Assembly (NCBI GenBank): GCA_000442125.1
Contig: KE546969.1
Span: forward strand, 1,054,001-1,118,000
Origin: Opeltia flavorubescens
Lineage: Eukaryota > Ascomycota > Lecanoromycetes > Teloschistales > Teloschistaceae
Reading direction: 5' to 3'
DNA: 64,000 bases
Each line of letters starts with the position of its first letter. Positions within the stretch are counted from its first letter, which is position 1. The notes beneath the pieces are model-generated. The model worked only from the letters and a program-made list of their open reading frames with translations. It made no database searches and had not been told where the DNA came from. Shown piece by piece: positions 10,644 through 22,419 of the stretch. A program made the translations under genes and the position numbers.

Positions 10644-12476
10644 TCAATCAATTTCCCATGATCCACCTAGATCTTTTGATCTGGAAGAGCTCCTCGACGA
10701 CGGAAGCTTGTCTAAAGCACAGCCATAATCATCCTCTTCTTCCGTCGTGTGATTGATGTCGCCGGCATACCATGATCCGGGAAGTTTTCGGCCAGATTCA
10801 GTATGACCAAAAGGGAACCCGTCGTAGGTACCGTTCATGATCCTGGAAGCAATATTGAGCATCAAAGCGACTAGTGATATTGGGGGACCAAGAAGCATTG
10901 AGCACGTCTTTTGCAATATTGCAGTCGTTAGATGATGCCCTGACAGGCGAGAGGTTGGCGAGTAGAGGTTTGCTGGTGATGGGAGTGGAGATTGAGATCT
11001 GCCTCTCGAATGCTTCGGTCTCCGGCGAAGCTGCACCGAGGAGGGGGTAATTGCTTCAGGCGAAGTTTCCTCACTTTGCGAGGTCGTGTCACTAATCATG
11101 GTTGGAGTGTGCGGAATTTCGGGCGAGGGCAGATCAAGCGACCTCAAATGGACGTTGGGCCCGGAATCGGTCAAGATAGATTCTGACTCGCCAGTAACAG
11201 TGAGTTCTGAGTCGTCTCTCTTGTGATTTCGAGTCTTTTGGATTGCAATTTCTCCGTCATCACTGAGACGAGGGGATAGAGATCGCAGGTCAAAGCGAGG
11301 TGAGGGCGGTAACGGCGAGATTGGTGAATGAAAGGAGTGGAAGGAGTCGACACTGGACGACAGGCTTGACGTCTCTTCAAGAACATCTTGCGAGCGCAGG
11401 TCTTCACTTGCACTATCGGACGAAGATTTCGTACGCAACGATAGCTGTGGTGGGGCGGTTATTGCTCGGCCTGTCTTCAACGGTCTCGGTCGAGTCGGTG
11501 TCTGATAACGATCGAAATCTTGGTGGCCGTCCAGAACAGCGTTCCTTGGTGTCATTTCTGAGTCGTTGGTGGATTCACTGTCATGACCAGCTTCAGAGCT
11601 CTCAGCACTTTCCTCAGGGACCGAGTCCGTATAATCCCCCATGCTTTCTTCCTCATCGTCAACATGCAGATCAACAGCAGGTGGCTGCGTAACCACTGCC
11701 GATGTCTTCTCCCATTTTCGGACCTTACGTCCTGATCGCTCCGAATGTCCCGTGGCTGGGTCAGGCGGGGGCCGCTCGCGAGCCTTCCATGGCTTCTTTT
11801 TCACTGGCGTCTGCGGCTTCTCTGGCAGGTCGACGGTGAAGCCTCTTTTGAAGGGACATGGCGTCGTTTCATATTGGAGAACTTTGCTTAACGTGCCCTT
11901 GAATTCTTCTACCTTTGCAAGGTCTTCTGTATTGGTGTAGGGAAGTTCAATTCGATAGTATGTATGAGGTCCAGCCTGCAATACGAATTTGGACTCGCCG
12001 TCGACACACCAGCATTGCGACTTGGATAAGATTGGTTTTAAGAATCTGGTACCCGAATGGAGGAAAGCGACGGACCCAAGTACTCGATAGATACGCAAGG
12101 AACCTGAATCGGTCGATTAATCATCGGCCCGGCATACGGATGTTTAGGTCCCGGTGGAAGTCATACCTGCTGCCATGGTTCTCTCCGTGGCCGAAGCCCA
12201 TGGGAGAGTGCCCACAGGTTCATCCTGAAGAGCGGAGTAACCCTGCTCAACACTTGAATGTCGTCTCGTCCCACTAGACGGCGGATTGAAGGAGACGATC
12301 TTTCCGGCGTTGTGAGCGTATAACGTTTCAGCTTCTTCTTCCACTGCTTGACGAGCGGTGGGTGAGGACCTAGGTGAGTCGAATGCGCGACTCGGCACTG
12401 TGAATGAGCGATGAAATGCGGGCGGCGCTTGAGGCCGGTCGGGTGTGGAAGGTAGGCGTGGTAGGACGTCCATCAT
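10644..12476 (-). CDS. INP1: Inheritance of peroxisomes protein 1
   Basis: Two exons, 12167-12476 and 10644-12103, give 589 aa. The junction restores TMAAGSLRIYRVLGSVAFL. The core region with FLKPILSKSQCWCVDG and TYYRIELPYTNTEDL matches the conserved Inp1 domain, which lies in the first third. The rest is long, Ser/Pro-rich and probably disordered, with a short conserved-looking patch near SWYAGDINHT at the C-terminus. In yeast Inp1 tethers peroxisomes at the mother cortex and binds Pex3; the same role is inferred here. It is followed on the same strand by another membrane-traffic gene (AP-3 mu), but 555 bp apart with its own spacer. Confidence 0.85.
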
Positions 12477-13088
12477 GAGCGGAGGCGCTTGTAGGCCGTG
12501 CAGCTACAGGGCTGGAATCAACAGGATCGCATCTCGGGGCACTTTCTGAGGTAAAATGTCATAGTGGTGAGGCAGCATCTTGCAACGGGGAAGAATTTGG
12601 CCTAAAGATCGCTTGTGTCTGGGGTAGTCGAAGAAAACGTGATAGAGTATCCATGGAAAGAATAACCGATTCCAAATCGGGTAATTATTTACTTCCAATT
12701 CACAACAAGCTCACGTATATGAGCTTCATCTTGTTGGTGTAATTCTACTTCATCAGTAGCATTGATTTCAACGAGATTGGTATCATTTTGGACCTTGCTG
12801 TATCGCCAGATGTTTTTATAGTCTATATGATCTACCACGTCGAAGAAAAAGTCTTGGTGCATGGTTTCAATACGTCAACTGACGTACGGAATCGAAGTGT
12901 TAATATCAGCCTGATTGGCCTGTCGGCTAACGAAAGACTCTACCAGGTTGCCTTCTATGATAGCCGAAGCATTTGATCTCATCGAAGAAGATTATAGCTA
13001 TGGCATTTGTTACCAGCCAGTGACACCAATACATGATAACATACGTGTATAATTTGGTGATGCTAAGTGTCTTTCTCAAAGCCCACAT
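12477..13088. other. Intergenic between Inp1 start and SAT4-like gene end
   Basis: 612 bp with only short motif-free ORFs. It should carry the Inp1 promoter and the 3' UTR of the downstream minus-strand membrane protein gene. Confidence 0.5.
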
Positions 13089-14542
13089 CTACGTCACCAT
13101 ACTCCTTTCGTCTTCTTGTTCCCACTTAAGATCGTGTCTGACCTGGATCGCGCCCATTAGCACCATACCTTCTTGGCTTCCCTCCTCACTGGTTCGTAAT
13201 TCGCTCTTTCCTGCTCCAGTTGATACTGTATTGGTGTACCAGCTTTTGGGCTGCCGCTTAATCCCGCCACCAGTGTAGATGCCACCGTTTTCGAGAGTCT
13301 TGCTACGAGCAGCGAAGCCGTTACTGTTGGCATTAAGAATCCGGTGGGATCCATCAGTACCGCTCCTGCTGAAGCGAGAGAGGAGCCGAGATCGAAATTT
13401 GCGAGTAAAGAGTGGGCGCAGTAAAGGAAGGCAGGCAGAGACGATGCCGATGGCGAGCTCAACATTGAGCCAGGTACCAGGATTGATGGCAGCCCATGAC
13501 ACATCAACAAGATCTAGTTCATGATAGAGAGGGACGCGGACGATACTACCAATGACCGCACTATTTTTTGACAAAGTCAATGAGAAGCGATTCGGAATCA
13601 TGATAAAAAGTGGAACATAGCTTACAAGCTTCCTAGAAGAAAGACGCCAGTCACAGCAACTTTTCTCCAAAAATCCATCTGAAGCTTCCATAAGAGGGGC
13701 ATTGCTGGAGTAGATTTCGGGGTTAGCAATTTCGATGAAAGTACACGGAAAGAGCGAGTAAATGTCTCGGGGCTCGTAAGACAGTCTACTTCAGGGAATC
13801 ATCACTTGGAAAAACACTTACGCATGACCAAGAGAGCTATGTTGGTTAGTATATCAGCCGGCAATGTAATGATATACCCAAGCGTAATCACGTTGGCGCA
13901 ATGTCCGCCTGGTATAGATCTATCCCAGTAGTAGGCGAGAGGTTGACATGCAAGAATGGAGGAGAGGCTGCTGGCGAGCATCCAAGCCAGAGTGACAACG
14001 CCAACGATAATACACCAGATGTGAAATTTTCGGACGATAAAGATCCGGTGATAGAAAAAGAGGATGGAAAACTTCATAGTGGTACAGGCAGGTGCAAAGA
14101 TGACCGTTACGGTGAAGAAAATCTGTCAGATAGGTTGGTAATTCTCTTGAAGCGAGGGATGAGACAGAAGCAGAGTCGTACTTTAGTATAGCTTGTGACC
14201 TGATCGATGTTAAGCATAAGGATATGTCGACCGTATCCATGGTGTACCGCTGGTAGACCCTAATCAGCAAAGTGGGAGAGATGTCGGATACTAGGGACAT
14301 TACCGACCTAAAAATTGGAGGGACGACAATATATACTCCCAGACCTGGCTTTGTTATAAGTATGATCTTGCAAGGCAGTCTCAGGGCAGCTCTACCAGAG
14401 CAACGAGTATCAGCCAATCGTCGATTCCATAGGGTGCCTCGGCGATTCTTCTTGCAGAAAACCGCAAGACGACCGCTACTGTAGCCAGCACGCACATGGT
14501 CGCGGTAGCTGCGACTATCTCCGGGCCACGGTTGTCGTTCAT
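13089..14542 (-). CDS. SAT4/rhodopsin-domain integral membrane protein
   Basis: Six exons (14396-14542, 14304-14348, 14200-14259, 13822-14122, 13626-13704, 13089-13560) give 367 aa. The spliced product shows the family order: NDNRGPEIVAATATM start, YGIDDWLILVAL, HHGYGRHILMLN, KFSILFFYHRIF, CQPLAYYWDR, and late helices around WAAINPGTWLNVELAIG and LPLLRPL. That gives about seven membrane helices with a cytosolic Ser/Gly-rich tail. No CFEM cysteine domain is present at the N-terminus. The family includes Pth11-like receptors, but most members have no known ligand. Exon 2 (45 nt) is the least certain part. It is divergent from the flavoprotein gene at 16004. Confidence 0.82.
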
Positions 14543-16003
14543 CCAAGAGACTGCCTCAACGCAGATTTCCCTAGTCTTCGTCAGAGCACCTTTGTATTCG
14601 TGGTCAGCAAAGAGATCTCATAAAACCCCCAATTCATCATGGCTGAGACGTGTGACATCAAGGCTGGATTTCTTAACACACTTTGTGCTTCTAACGGATT
14701 GCAAGTGCCCTTCGCGAGTACACCCTGGAGGGCAACAAAAAAAATACTCTTTGAGCATATGCATTCGAGGTCTTCGCCACAACCTGCAACAGCGATAGCT
14801 TCGTATGCTGGATACTGCGGGATACTCAGTATCTGTCAATAGCCATATGGTACATCAAGCTGACAATGCATGCTGGCAATGAGGCCAGCTGTGGCAACGC
14901 CTCAGAGATGTTGCTCATTTGTGTTTGTTTCAAGACTGGAAAAGCTACAGGGTACCAATGAAAACAGGTTGAATACAATGCACAAAATAAATCCAGGAAA
15001 CTGGCCACATTGAAATAGAATCCGTGGGAGCGAACTATAAACTATGGCCATGATGGTCAGCCCATATGGAGAAGGTTGCAAGAACTATCAAGATCAGCCG
15101 GTTTTTGGGCTCGTGAGTCTCGTCATGGTGGCCATTGCGGCGAGATAATGGACTACGAGCCGTTGGATCTTCTCAGTACTAGTTGAGAATGCAGATTTTC
15201 GGAGAATTATGACACGAGGCGCTGCGAGTGTGGGTGTCGACTCCATGACTTGATTGGTGATCTCCTGCCGTCTTCGGTTCCTGGAAATTGTCCGGTTGCC
15301 GATTGATCATAGCAAGAGGGCGTGATCTTCTAGTACTCCCTCCATAATCAAGAAGTCGCTCTTGTCAATGGCGAGCTTCCTTCCTTGATGTCCAGATACA
15401 TTGAGAGAGATGAATGCGTTTGCCGCAGTATCAATTCATGGAATTGCCTCCAGCTCTGGTAGCTGTTTAGTGTATGTGGGGAAGCCGCGACGGGAGGTTG
15501 TTGACAGACAGCAGCATGGCGTTATCGTTTAGCCTGGATCTGGTGCACGTCAGAAATGGGGCTTTGAGCTAGACCATATGGATCTTAGTGAGATCGAGGT
15601 ATTGGATTCACCTACTGGTGGGTAAAGTCAAATATTTCCATTTGTACTTGGTCACTGGCGGTCTTCTAGTACTGACATCACCTTCTCTGCTCAGACTGTC
15701 TGGACGCCCGTACCAGACGTGGATCGTAAGATATACAAAGTAACAAGTAGTTTACTCTTTTGCGGGCAAGCCTAATGTTAACCCGAAGTCCCGTAATTTA
15801 TTTCATTTTTTTCCCTAGACCTGCCTCGTTCATACACGTCGATACTATAGTCATGTTCCTTATATACCACTGATGGTGTCAGAAGGCTTCTAATCCTTTC
15901 AAATACTAACAACTAAAATTAATCATGTTCACGATTAGCATTGCAATACGGATCTTTTAATGCTCTTGAGCTCATTTCAGGGAACTGTGCAAATACGGCC
16001 AAT
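14543..16003. other. Long divergent intergenic region
   Basis: 1.46 kb between the divergent SAT4-like and D-lactate dehydrogenase-like genes. I recognise no gene. A TATATA box occurs at 15861-15866, about 140 bp before the flavoprotein start codon. ORFs here are below 110 codons and lack motifs. Confidence 0.45.
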
Positions 16004-17670
16004 ATGAATGAGGGCAGTTATGATGAGCCAGCAAGCTCTGCTGCGAGCAACTGGGCATCTTCTACGACCTCAATCTTAGACATGGGCATAATGATGCATC
16101 AAACCTCCAAAGAGAACCTTGACGGAGCTTACAAGGAGCTCGCCACTCTGCTGAGTTCTGACTGCGTTCTGTACGATGAAGAGACACGACGAACGCATTC
16201 CTCCACTAAATGGTCGCCCGCACCTCCAGCTCAGTCTCCCGCATTGGTTGTGACCCCTACAAGTACATCAGACGTCAGTGAAATCATGAAGATTTGTTCT
16301 CGCCGACGGATCCCAATCACGGCTTATTCAGGAGGCACAAGCTTTGCTGGCGCCCTTACGGCTACTCGAGGGGGAATTTGCATTGATTTTGGAAGGATGG
16401 ATAAGATCGTGGCGGTACACGAGAAGGATATGGACGTTGTAGTGCAGCCTGGAGTAGGCTGGCAGGATTTGAACAGAGATTTAGAGCCTCGCGGTCTTTT
16501 CTTTCCTCCGGATCCTGGTGCAGGAGCAAGAATTGGTGGAATGGTAAGACATATTCAACCCTTGCATTTCACGCGACTTTCTTACGAGATCAGATTGCAA
16601 TGAGTTGCTCAGGGACAAATGCATATCGTCATGGCACAATGAAGGATTGGGTGACATCCATGACTGCTGTTCTGGCTGATGGTACAATCGTAAAAACAAG
16701 AAATCGGCCGCGGAAATCGTCTGCTGGATACGATCTGACTAGCCTTCTGGTCGGCTCTGAGGGAACACTTGCACTCGTCACCGAAGCAGTGCTTAAGATT
16801 ACGTCGCTTCCAGAGAATCAGCACGTAGGCTTGGCAGCCTTCCCAACCACTCGTTCCGCGGTCGATGCAGCCGTCGCCCTGATTACGGCCGGCTTACCAA
16901 TCGATGCTCTGGAGCTCCTTGACTCGTACAGCTTGGGGGCTATCAATAGCTCCGGTTTATCTTGTCGTCGATGGAAGGAAAAGCCAACACTCTTCTTACG
17001 ATTCTCAGGTTCGAAACTAGCAGTGGAGGATCAAATAGCTATGACTAGGCAAGCAGCCTCGGATTACAGCTGTGAAATATTCGAGACGTCGAACAAAGTT
17101 GACGAGATGAATACTATATGGGGCGCACGGAAGGATGTTGCTCGCGCTTTGGCAGCAATGAAGAAAGACCCTGGCGACCTGTTTTTGAGTGCAGATGCAG
17201 CAGTACCAATCTCCTCTCTTGCTGACATGATAGACTGGTCACTGAAGATTATCCAAGAGGCAGGCTTCATTGGCTATACAGTGGGTCATGTAGGAGACGG
17301 TAAGCTTCAGTTTTCAATGAGGCTTAACACATTCTGACGGGGGTACTCTGTAGGCAATTTCCATGCTTCAGTCGTTTGTCCTGGAAAAGAAGAAGAAAAG
17401 GCAATGAGGATCATAGAGGAGATACAGAGAAGAGCCATATTTTTGGAGGGAACCATAACTGGCGAGCATGGGATCGGCCTCAAGTGGAGAGATTTGCTCG
17501 TTGAGGAACTTGGCGACACTGCTGTCAATATGATGCGGAGAGTATGTTCTTTGCCTGTCACCATGGATGATCAACGTTACTGACATGGTGGTGCATAGAT
17601 CAAGCTTGCCCTTGACCCACAATGCTTGCTAAATCCTGACAAGGTTTTCCGCATAGAGCCAGGACAATGA
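16004..17670 (+). CDS. FAD-linked D-lactate dehydrogenase-like oxidoreductase
   Basis: Four exons (16004-16543, 16594-17299, 17354-17541, 17599-17670) give 501 aa. The FAD-binding (PCMH-type) half shows AYSGGTSFAGA, MDVVVQPGVGW, GLFFPPDPGAGARIGGM and CSGTNAYRHGT. KSSAGYDLTSLLVGSEGT and the C-terminal GTITGEHGIGLKW and LLNPDKVF complete the D-lactate dehydrogenase (cytochrome) family pattern. Known relatives oxidise D-lactate to pyruvate and feed electrons to cytochrome c in mitochondria. The first ATG in this frame gives an N-terminus of about 45 residues rich in Ser, Asn and acidic residues, not a clear mitochondrial presequence, so an upstream exon or a non-mitochondrial paralogue are both possible. 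Confidence 0.88.
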
Positions 17671-18035
17671 GGTCTATACGGTGGTCAGGAAACCTCAACC
17701 GAACTGCAACATTGAAACCGCGGATCGGTAGATCACGATATGTAACAAAGGTCCTGTCCGCTGTTCCGATTTGCCCTGAACTGGTGATTGGTCTTGCTCG
17801 CGAGCCGAATTTGTCAAGAAGGGCTAAATGTAGTTTGCCGTCGCCTATCAGGTCTTCCGTTCATATCAACTACAAGCGCCTTCCGGCCGCAGTCGGTGAT
17901 GTCTCCGCCGATGGGAAAAAAATACTATTGAGGCTTTTTGACTAAGATCTGGATTAGAAACATAGGCGATCTTGATATATCGGAAAGTCATAATGCCATC
18001 CATCCTGGTCATTCAGAATAACAGCCACAAGTATC
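17671..18035. other. Intergenic spacer
   Basis: 365 bp between two plus-strand genes. A 92-codon ORF overlapping the flavoprotein stop codon has no motif and is not credible. No other signal was seen. Confidence 0.5.
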
Positions 18036-18886
18036 ATGGCAACGACCCTGCCTCATTACCGATGGATTCTCCTTCCTATCCTCCTGGCACTCTGGTTGTC
18101 ATCTGCCTCAGCAAGGCCCTCAGTACCTAATCCTCTCCCGCCGTCTAATCCCAAATGTATCGACTACCCGATATGGGTAAGTAACTCTCCGAGCGATAAG
18201 CCCCCAAAGTACACAGTTTTGGGAGTTCCAAAACATGTAATCTTTAATTCGCTTTACTCAAGTGGGGATACTAACACGTGGAATCAACAAGTCCACGCCT
18301 CATTTTATGCCAAAGGATTGTTACACTGCCCTAGCTCAATTCGAAACGCACGAAGTAGACAAATACAGTCACACACCGTTCGAGTTTTTGCCATTTGGAA
18401 GTCCGGCCTCAACTCCATTTCGGAAAGTAGGAACGCCTCGAAGGTATTATTTTGGTGAGCAGCTCATGCTTTACGCCATAACAGACGCGGATCTACAATC
18501 TGATTCTACACTGACTTCGTCCTTCCATCGGTTACATTGCAGAAACTTGCACATTAGCAATAGTTATGCTAAACTATTTCGACCCGAGAGAACTCGGTCT
18601 CCGAGCTGGCGCGACTTTCTCTCCTAGAGACATTGCAACTCTGAAAGATGTTGGGGCCGCGTTTCTCCGTACCGCAAACGAATGTCTTTCGAAGTTTGCG
18701 CAGCATAATAAGACTGATGGGATAGCGGATAGTGTGGGCTTTACGAGCGATATGGGTTGGGCTTCGACAGGTATGTGAATCTGAGGATCTGGTTAGGTGA
18801 TATTGAAACAGTCTGCTTACCACGCAGACAGGAATGACAGCTTCTATCGGCGTTTTCATCTGGGCCACTGGTTCCCTCATGGATAG
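18036..18886 (+). CDS. Small secreted cysteine-containing fungal protein
   Basis: Exons 18036-18176, 18292-18454, 18543-18770 and 18828-18886 give 196 aa. A signal peptide is clear (basic start, then LLPILLALWLSSASA). Intron 1 has a perfect TACTAAC branch site (about 18269-18275) and joins CIDYPIW to STPHFMPKDCYTAL. Intron 2 restores TPRRYYFETCTLAIVML. This spacing of Cys-Trp, then DCY, then a tyrosine next to a Cys, then a late Cys (ANECL), resembles a widespread family of small secreted fungal proteins without known function. The 3' splice site of intron 3 is ambiguous: the next AG, at 18831-18832, would give a different tail ending near 18967. It could be an effector-like protein, but that is inference. 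Confidence 0.65.
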
Positions 18887-19306
18887 GCGAGTTCAGCGTG
18901 ATATTCCAAGGGAGGGCTTTCTCCAGTCATACAACCTGAGTGAAATACCCAGTGCAGATACCTCATGAAGCATAGATAGCAATCTTTATTCCTTTTTGTC
19001 AAGTGTCAGGATCAAACGCTATCGAAACATGACTTCATTGGTCACTTCAGAAAGCACGGAATGGTAACAAAACCAAGTTGGAATCACCTGCCAAAGCATA
19101 ATTCATAATTCACAGGTTGACTCACAAAGCCTTTGCTTGCATCTTCATCATGATACCTTTGTTCACCATACCTTTCTTCTTTTCATTTCTTTTCTTTGGA
19201 AATATGAAACATATAATCACTTCCTTCGCTATCCCATCTTCGTCCTATAACCTCCATCATCAGAAGCAAGATCTTTACCTTTACCGATCTTCTGTCTAGA
19301 ACAGTG
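18887..19306. other. Intergenic, pyrimidine-rich leader
   Basis: No gene recognised. The last 150 bp before the next ATG are strongly C/T-rich on the plus strand, as is common in fungal promoters and 5' leaders. Confidence 0.4.
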
Positions 19307-19540
19307 ATGTGTACGAGTACACGCTACAATCACGAGTGCGGCAGCCACCATATCCACACCTACCGATGCCGAAACAATCGGCTAGGCCTTCGCTGCCGAC
19401 GAGATGAATTTGTTATCGAGGGTTCACAACCGGACCATCAGCAATGCGGGTCGTGCGCAGCGAAGAACGTGGTGGCGAGCTTGAACAGTCAAGCGAGGAG
19501 ATCGAAGCCGTGGATGCGGAGTCCATTTAAATCAAAATGA
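19307..19540 (+). CDS. Short Cys/His-rich hypothetical protein
   Basis: An intronless frame of 77 aa starting MCTSTRYNHECGSHHIHTYRC. It has spaced Cys and His residues (Cys at 2, 11 and 21, a later Cys, then a CGSC pair) followed by a basic tail. This is the layout of many very short fungal proteins with possible zinc binding. No signal peptide is present, so it should be intracellular. A similar short gene lies 590 bp downstream on the same strand. The function is unknown, and a non-coding interpretation cannot be excluded at this length. Confidence 0.5.
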   Translation: MCTSTRYNHECGSHHIHTYRCRNNRLGLRCRRDEFVIEGSQPDHQQCGSCAAKNVVASLNSQARRSKPWMRSPFKSK

Positions 19541-20130
19541 TCCTCGGGTCACGGACCAGGATTATGCGTTGAAAGAATCTGCAGGATGGACGGTCTCATA
19601 ATACGTCTCCGACACTCCAGGGCTCTATTCGGAGTGGGCATGTACGCAATCCCTGATGGATGGGTATTTTTTGAATATAGTCATGCAAATGTTTTCCCTT
19701 CCATTCAACCTACTACGGCCCCCAATTCGGAAATCCGGTTATTTTTTCAAACTCCCATCCATCATTATCCCATTCAAGCATACAATTGCTTTGTTGTTCA
19801 AGTGCTTCGAACAAGTCATAAAAGTCCCTTGTTCTTTCTCCCAAACAATGGTGATGCCCTACTCTCTCTCATAATGCCCATTGTCTCTTTCTTTATCCGC
19901 ACGATACCTCCATCTGCATTCACGTACCCCTTCCCACTTCCATAAAATCAAATGAGAATTCCCATCTCAAGCAACCAACTCACTCACTCACCGCAAACCC
20001 ACCAGCCAAGCCCATCAGATTCCCAAATTGAATCATCCTCAACGGTAAGGAAATTCAAACTCCCATTCCCTTGAAATCCCATCCCCCCTTTCCTATACCC
20101 CCAAAAAGGTAAAAATAAACCAAGGTAAAG
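19541..20130. other. Intergenic spacer between two short Cys/His genes
   Basis: 590 bp. A 119-codon plus-strand ORF (19586-19945) is Phe/Pro-rich without motifs and is probably not coding. The second half is strongly C-rich on the plus strand. Confidence 0.4.
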
Positions 20131-20397
20131 ATGTGCCGCACAACAACCCACATCTGCCCCCACTGCCTCCTCCCCCAAGGCCACACCCAGAACCCCTGCC
20201 CCCGCTCCTCGCGCGAGACTTGGGAATGCAAGAAAGTGAGGCAGATTGAGGAGAATTTGGGGGGTAAATGTAAGGGGTGTGTCAGGAGGGACGAGAAGGA
20301 GAGGGTGATGGAGAAAATTGGTCAGGGGATGGGGAAGGTACAGCATTGGGGAGCTGGGTTGGTGGAAGAGGAGTTGAGGACGAGGGCGAGGGGATAG
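20131..20397 (+). CDS. Short Cys/His-rich hypothetical protein (second copy type)
   Basis: An intronless frame of 88 aa beginning MCRTTTHICPHCLLPQGH, with a CPHC pair, two spaced cysteines, and a CKGC pair near residue 47, then a charged, Glu/Lys/Arg-rich helix-like tail. The start (M-C-x-T-T) and the final CxxC match the layout of the gene at 19307, suggesting related small zinc-binding proteins. There is no signal peptide. A 120-codon ORF on the opposite strand covers the same place, but its Leu/Pro-rich sequence looks like a shadow. Confidence 0.5.
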   Translation: MCRTTTHICPHCLLPQGHTQNPCPRSSRETWECKKVRQIEENLGGKCKGCVRRDEKERVMEKIGQGMGKVQHWGAGLVEEELRTRARG

Positions 20398-20756
20398 GTT
20401 TGGTGAGGTGAGTGGGATATATTATGAGATATTTCCTTTCACATTGGTCCGCTTCTATAGGTCGATGAATAAAAGTATCTTTGACTGTACTGACTATATG
20501 ATCATCTCTCATGTGCTGATTTTCCGGTAAGACCGAGAGGCGTATACAGTGTGGTGATGGAAAATGAGTGACAATCATTTTCTATTACATACCGCTTGAA
20601 GATCCCGAATTCCCCCTAATATGTATTGCTTTTTGAAGGTCTAAAGCTAATAGATTAGAATATGAACTGCCGACGAGCTGTCGTCTGCGACTTTATGTTC
20701 TCCCCGTAGTCCAGCGGTCATCGAATTTTCGAGCCTATATCGTTTTTGACTCTGTA
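20398..20756. other. Convergent 3' spacer
   Basis: 359 bp between the end of the short Cys/His gene and the end of the minus-strand SDR gene. A TCC...GTAGTCCAGCGGTC stretch at about 20701-20720 resembles a tRNA D arm, but no matching T arm follows. Confidence 0.4.
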
Positions 20757-21825
20757 TTACTCGACTGCCATTCTCACTCTCAGTAGATCTTTCTCCACAA
20801 TCTCCTCTTTCTTTGCGAACAACTCATCCATGTCCCACTTCGCATTGACGTAACGACCAGCGAGCCACTCTTGTCTTTTCTGTGTAAGATACACAATGGT
20901 ATTCGCTGCCAGTTCAGGGGTGTCTGAAATTATGGCTATACAATACCATCAGTAAGCCTCTTGCTATGATGTGGCAAATCGAATTCATGTACTAACCATC
21001 TTGCATAGCTTGAGGCAAACCTTTGGCCATTTCTGTTGCAACCCCACCAGGGTGCAGTGAATAGGTTAAAATTCCCTGTGATCCATACTCGGCATTCGTG
21101 AACTCTGAGAATCGGAGGATGGCCAGCTTGCTCGTTTGGTAGGCACTTCCTCCGGGAGTTAGAACATGAGCTCCGCCTGAGGTAAGGTTGAGGATTGTTT
21201 TGGCGGATCCTTTGAGGAGTAGAGGGAGGAAAGAGCGAGTCATGAGGTAGACGCCGCGGATATTCTGTATCGTATTGCCGTGTCAGTGATGCCGCCCGTC
21301 AAATCAAGGCTGATGACTAACAGCATCCCAAGTCTTCCACCACTCATCGGGATCACTCTCCAATATTGGGGTAAACTTGGAAAGGTACCCCGCATTGTTG
21401 ACCAGGATGTCCACAGCGCCAAAGGTTCTCTCTATTTCCTCCGCAGCTTTCTCGACACTCTGTCGGCTGGTGATGTCGAGAGTGAATGTGTGGACACGCG
21501 GAGCCTTCTTTCCTGCATCCGCAGCTGCTTTTTGGACCTCCTTTTCCACTTCTGAAAGATCCGATCTAGCCCCCAGACCAATAATTGCAGCTCCTGCTCT
21601 GGCGTACGCGGCGGCTGTGACACGACCGATGCCTTTTGATGCCCCTGTTATAACAACATGCTGGCCCTCAAGTGATGATTTGTTGGGGTCGATAGATGGA
21701 TAGGCGTCGTTATGGATTGTGGGAGTAAATCTCTGTCCTGTGAGAATCAATATTGATCCTAGAGGGTAATCTCACAAGGAGTGAAAAGCTATACCATTGG
21801 TCGCAATCGGCTTCTGCTGAGACAT
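20757..21825 (-). CDS. Short-chain dehydrogenase/reductase (classical SDR)
   Basis: Four exons (21795-21825, 21322-21737, 20997-21264, 20757-20935) give 297 aa. The first exon is only 31 nt (MSQQKPIATN). The Rossmann cofactor motif TGASKGIG, the NNAG motif (ILVNNAGYLSK), and the catalytic YQTSK are present in order, with HPGGVATEM downstream. The family uses NAD(P)H to reduce or oxidise carbonyl or alcohol groups; the substrate cannot be told. Splicing restores WDANIRGVYLMTRSF and QDAIISDTPELAANTIVYL, typical of fungal SDRs of this type. Confidence 0.9.
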
Positions 21826-22419
21826 TCTGGCGGGGGTAGATACCAAGCGAGCTTGTGTAGAGGAGTGGGAAGAAGGAATTACACGCAATGCACGATGCAG
21901 GGCGGGAGTTCTTGATGGGGTTGGGAATAGAAAGCACCGCAATGGGACCATATATGTACCCATTATTCATTCGAGCGCAAAGATATCCGACAGCATAGCA
22001 AAGGTGACGTCAAGGAAAGGATGTAAGAATGGCTAGATCCGCAAAGGCCATGGCCAGCCCACCTGGCTCTCTAGGGCCGGGACAATAACAAGATGAAGGA
22101 CGCAAGTAAGACGTTGGATTTGACAAATATATAGATGAAGTGGGTCGCTTTGTCATGAGCTGAATTGAAGCTTCTCGGGTGAAGGACATTTCGCATTGAG
22201 TTTCGGTGCAGATGACAAGGGCACCGGGACAATTGTCGTACATATTTTCACTGAATTGAAACCCGTAGAGGTTGATGCCCGGACATCGGACATGGAGTTA
22301 CGCAAGTCGATGGATCGCCAAGAGCTAAGATTAGATTAATAACCTAACAACTATTATGCCATAGTTGACAGTAGTATCTTGCAACAATACTCATCTGGCG
22401 GTGAATCATCCTTGATATT
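21826..22419. other. Intergenic spacer
   Basis: 594 bp between two minus-strand genes, the SDR start and the GH78-like stop. No recognisable gene or repeat was seen. Confidence 0.5.

Noticed and set aside
10381-10647. 88-codon minus-strand ORF directly after Inp1
   Set aside because: Probably 3' UTR; no recognisable domain.
18177-18262. Alternative exon 2 start of the secreted protein at 18263 with donor GTAACT
   Set aside because: The GTAAGT donor with the CTAAC branch and acceptor at 18290-18291 gives the better family match.
19984-20346. 120-codon minus-strand Leu/Pro-rich ORF
   Set aside because: Looks like a shadow of the C-rich region and the short Cys/His gene; no motif.
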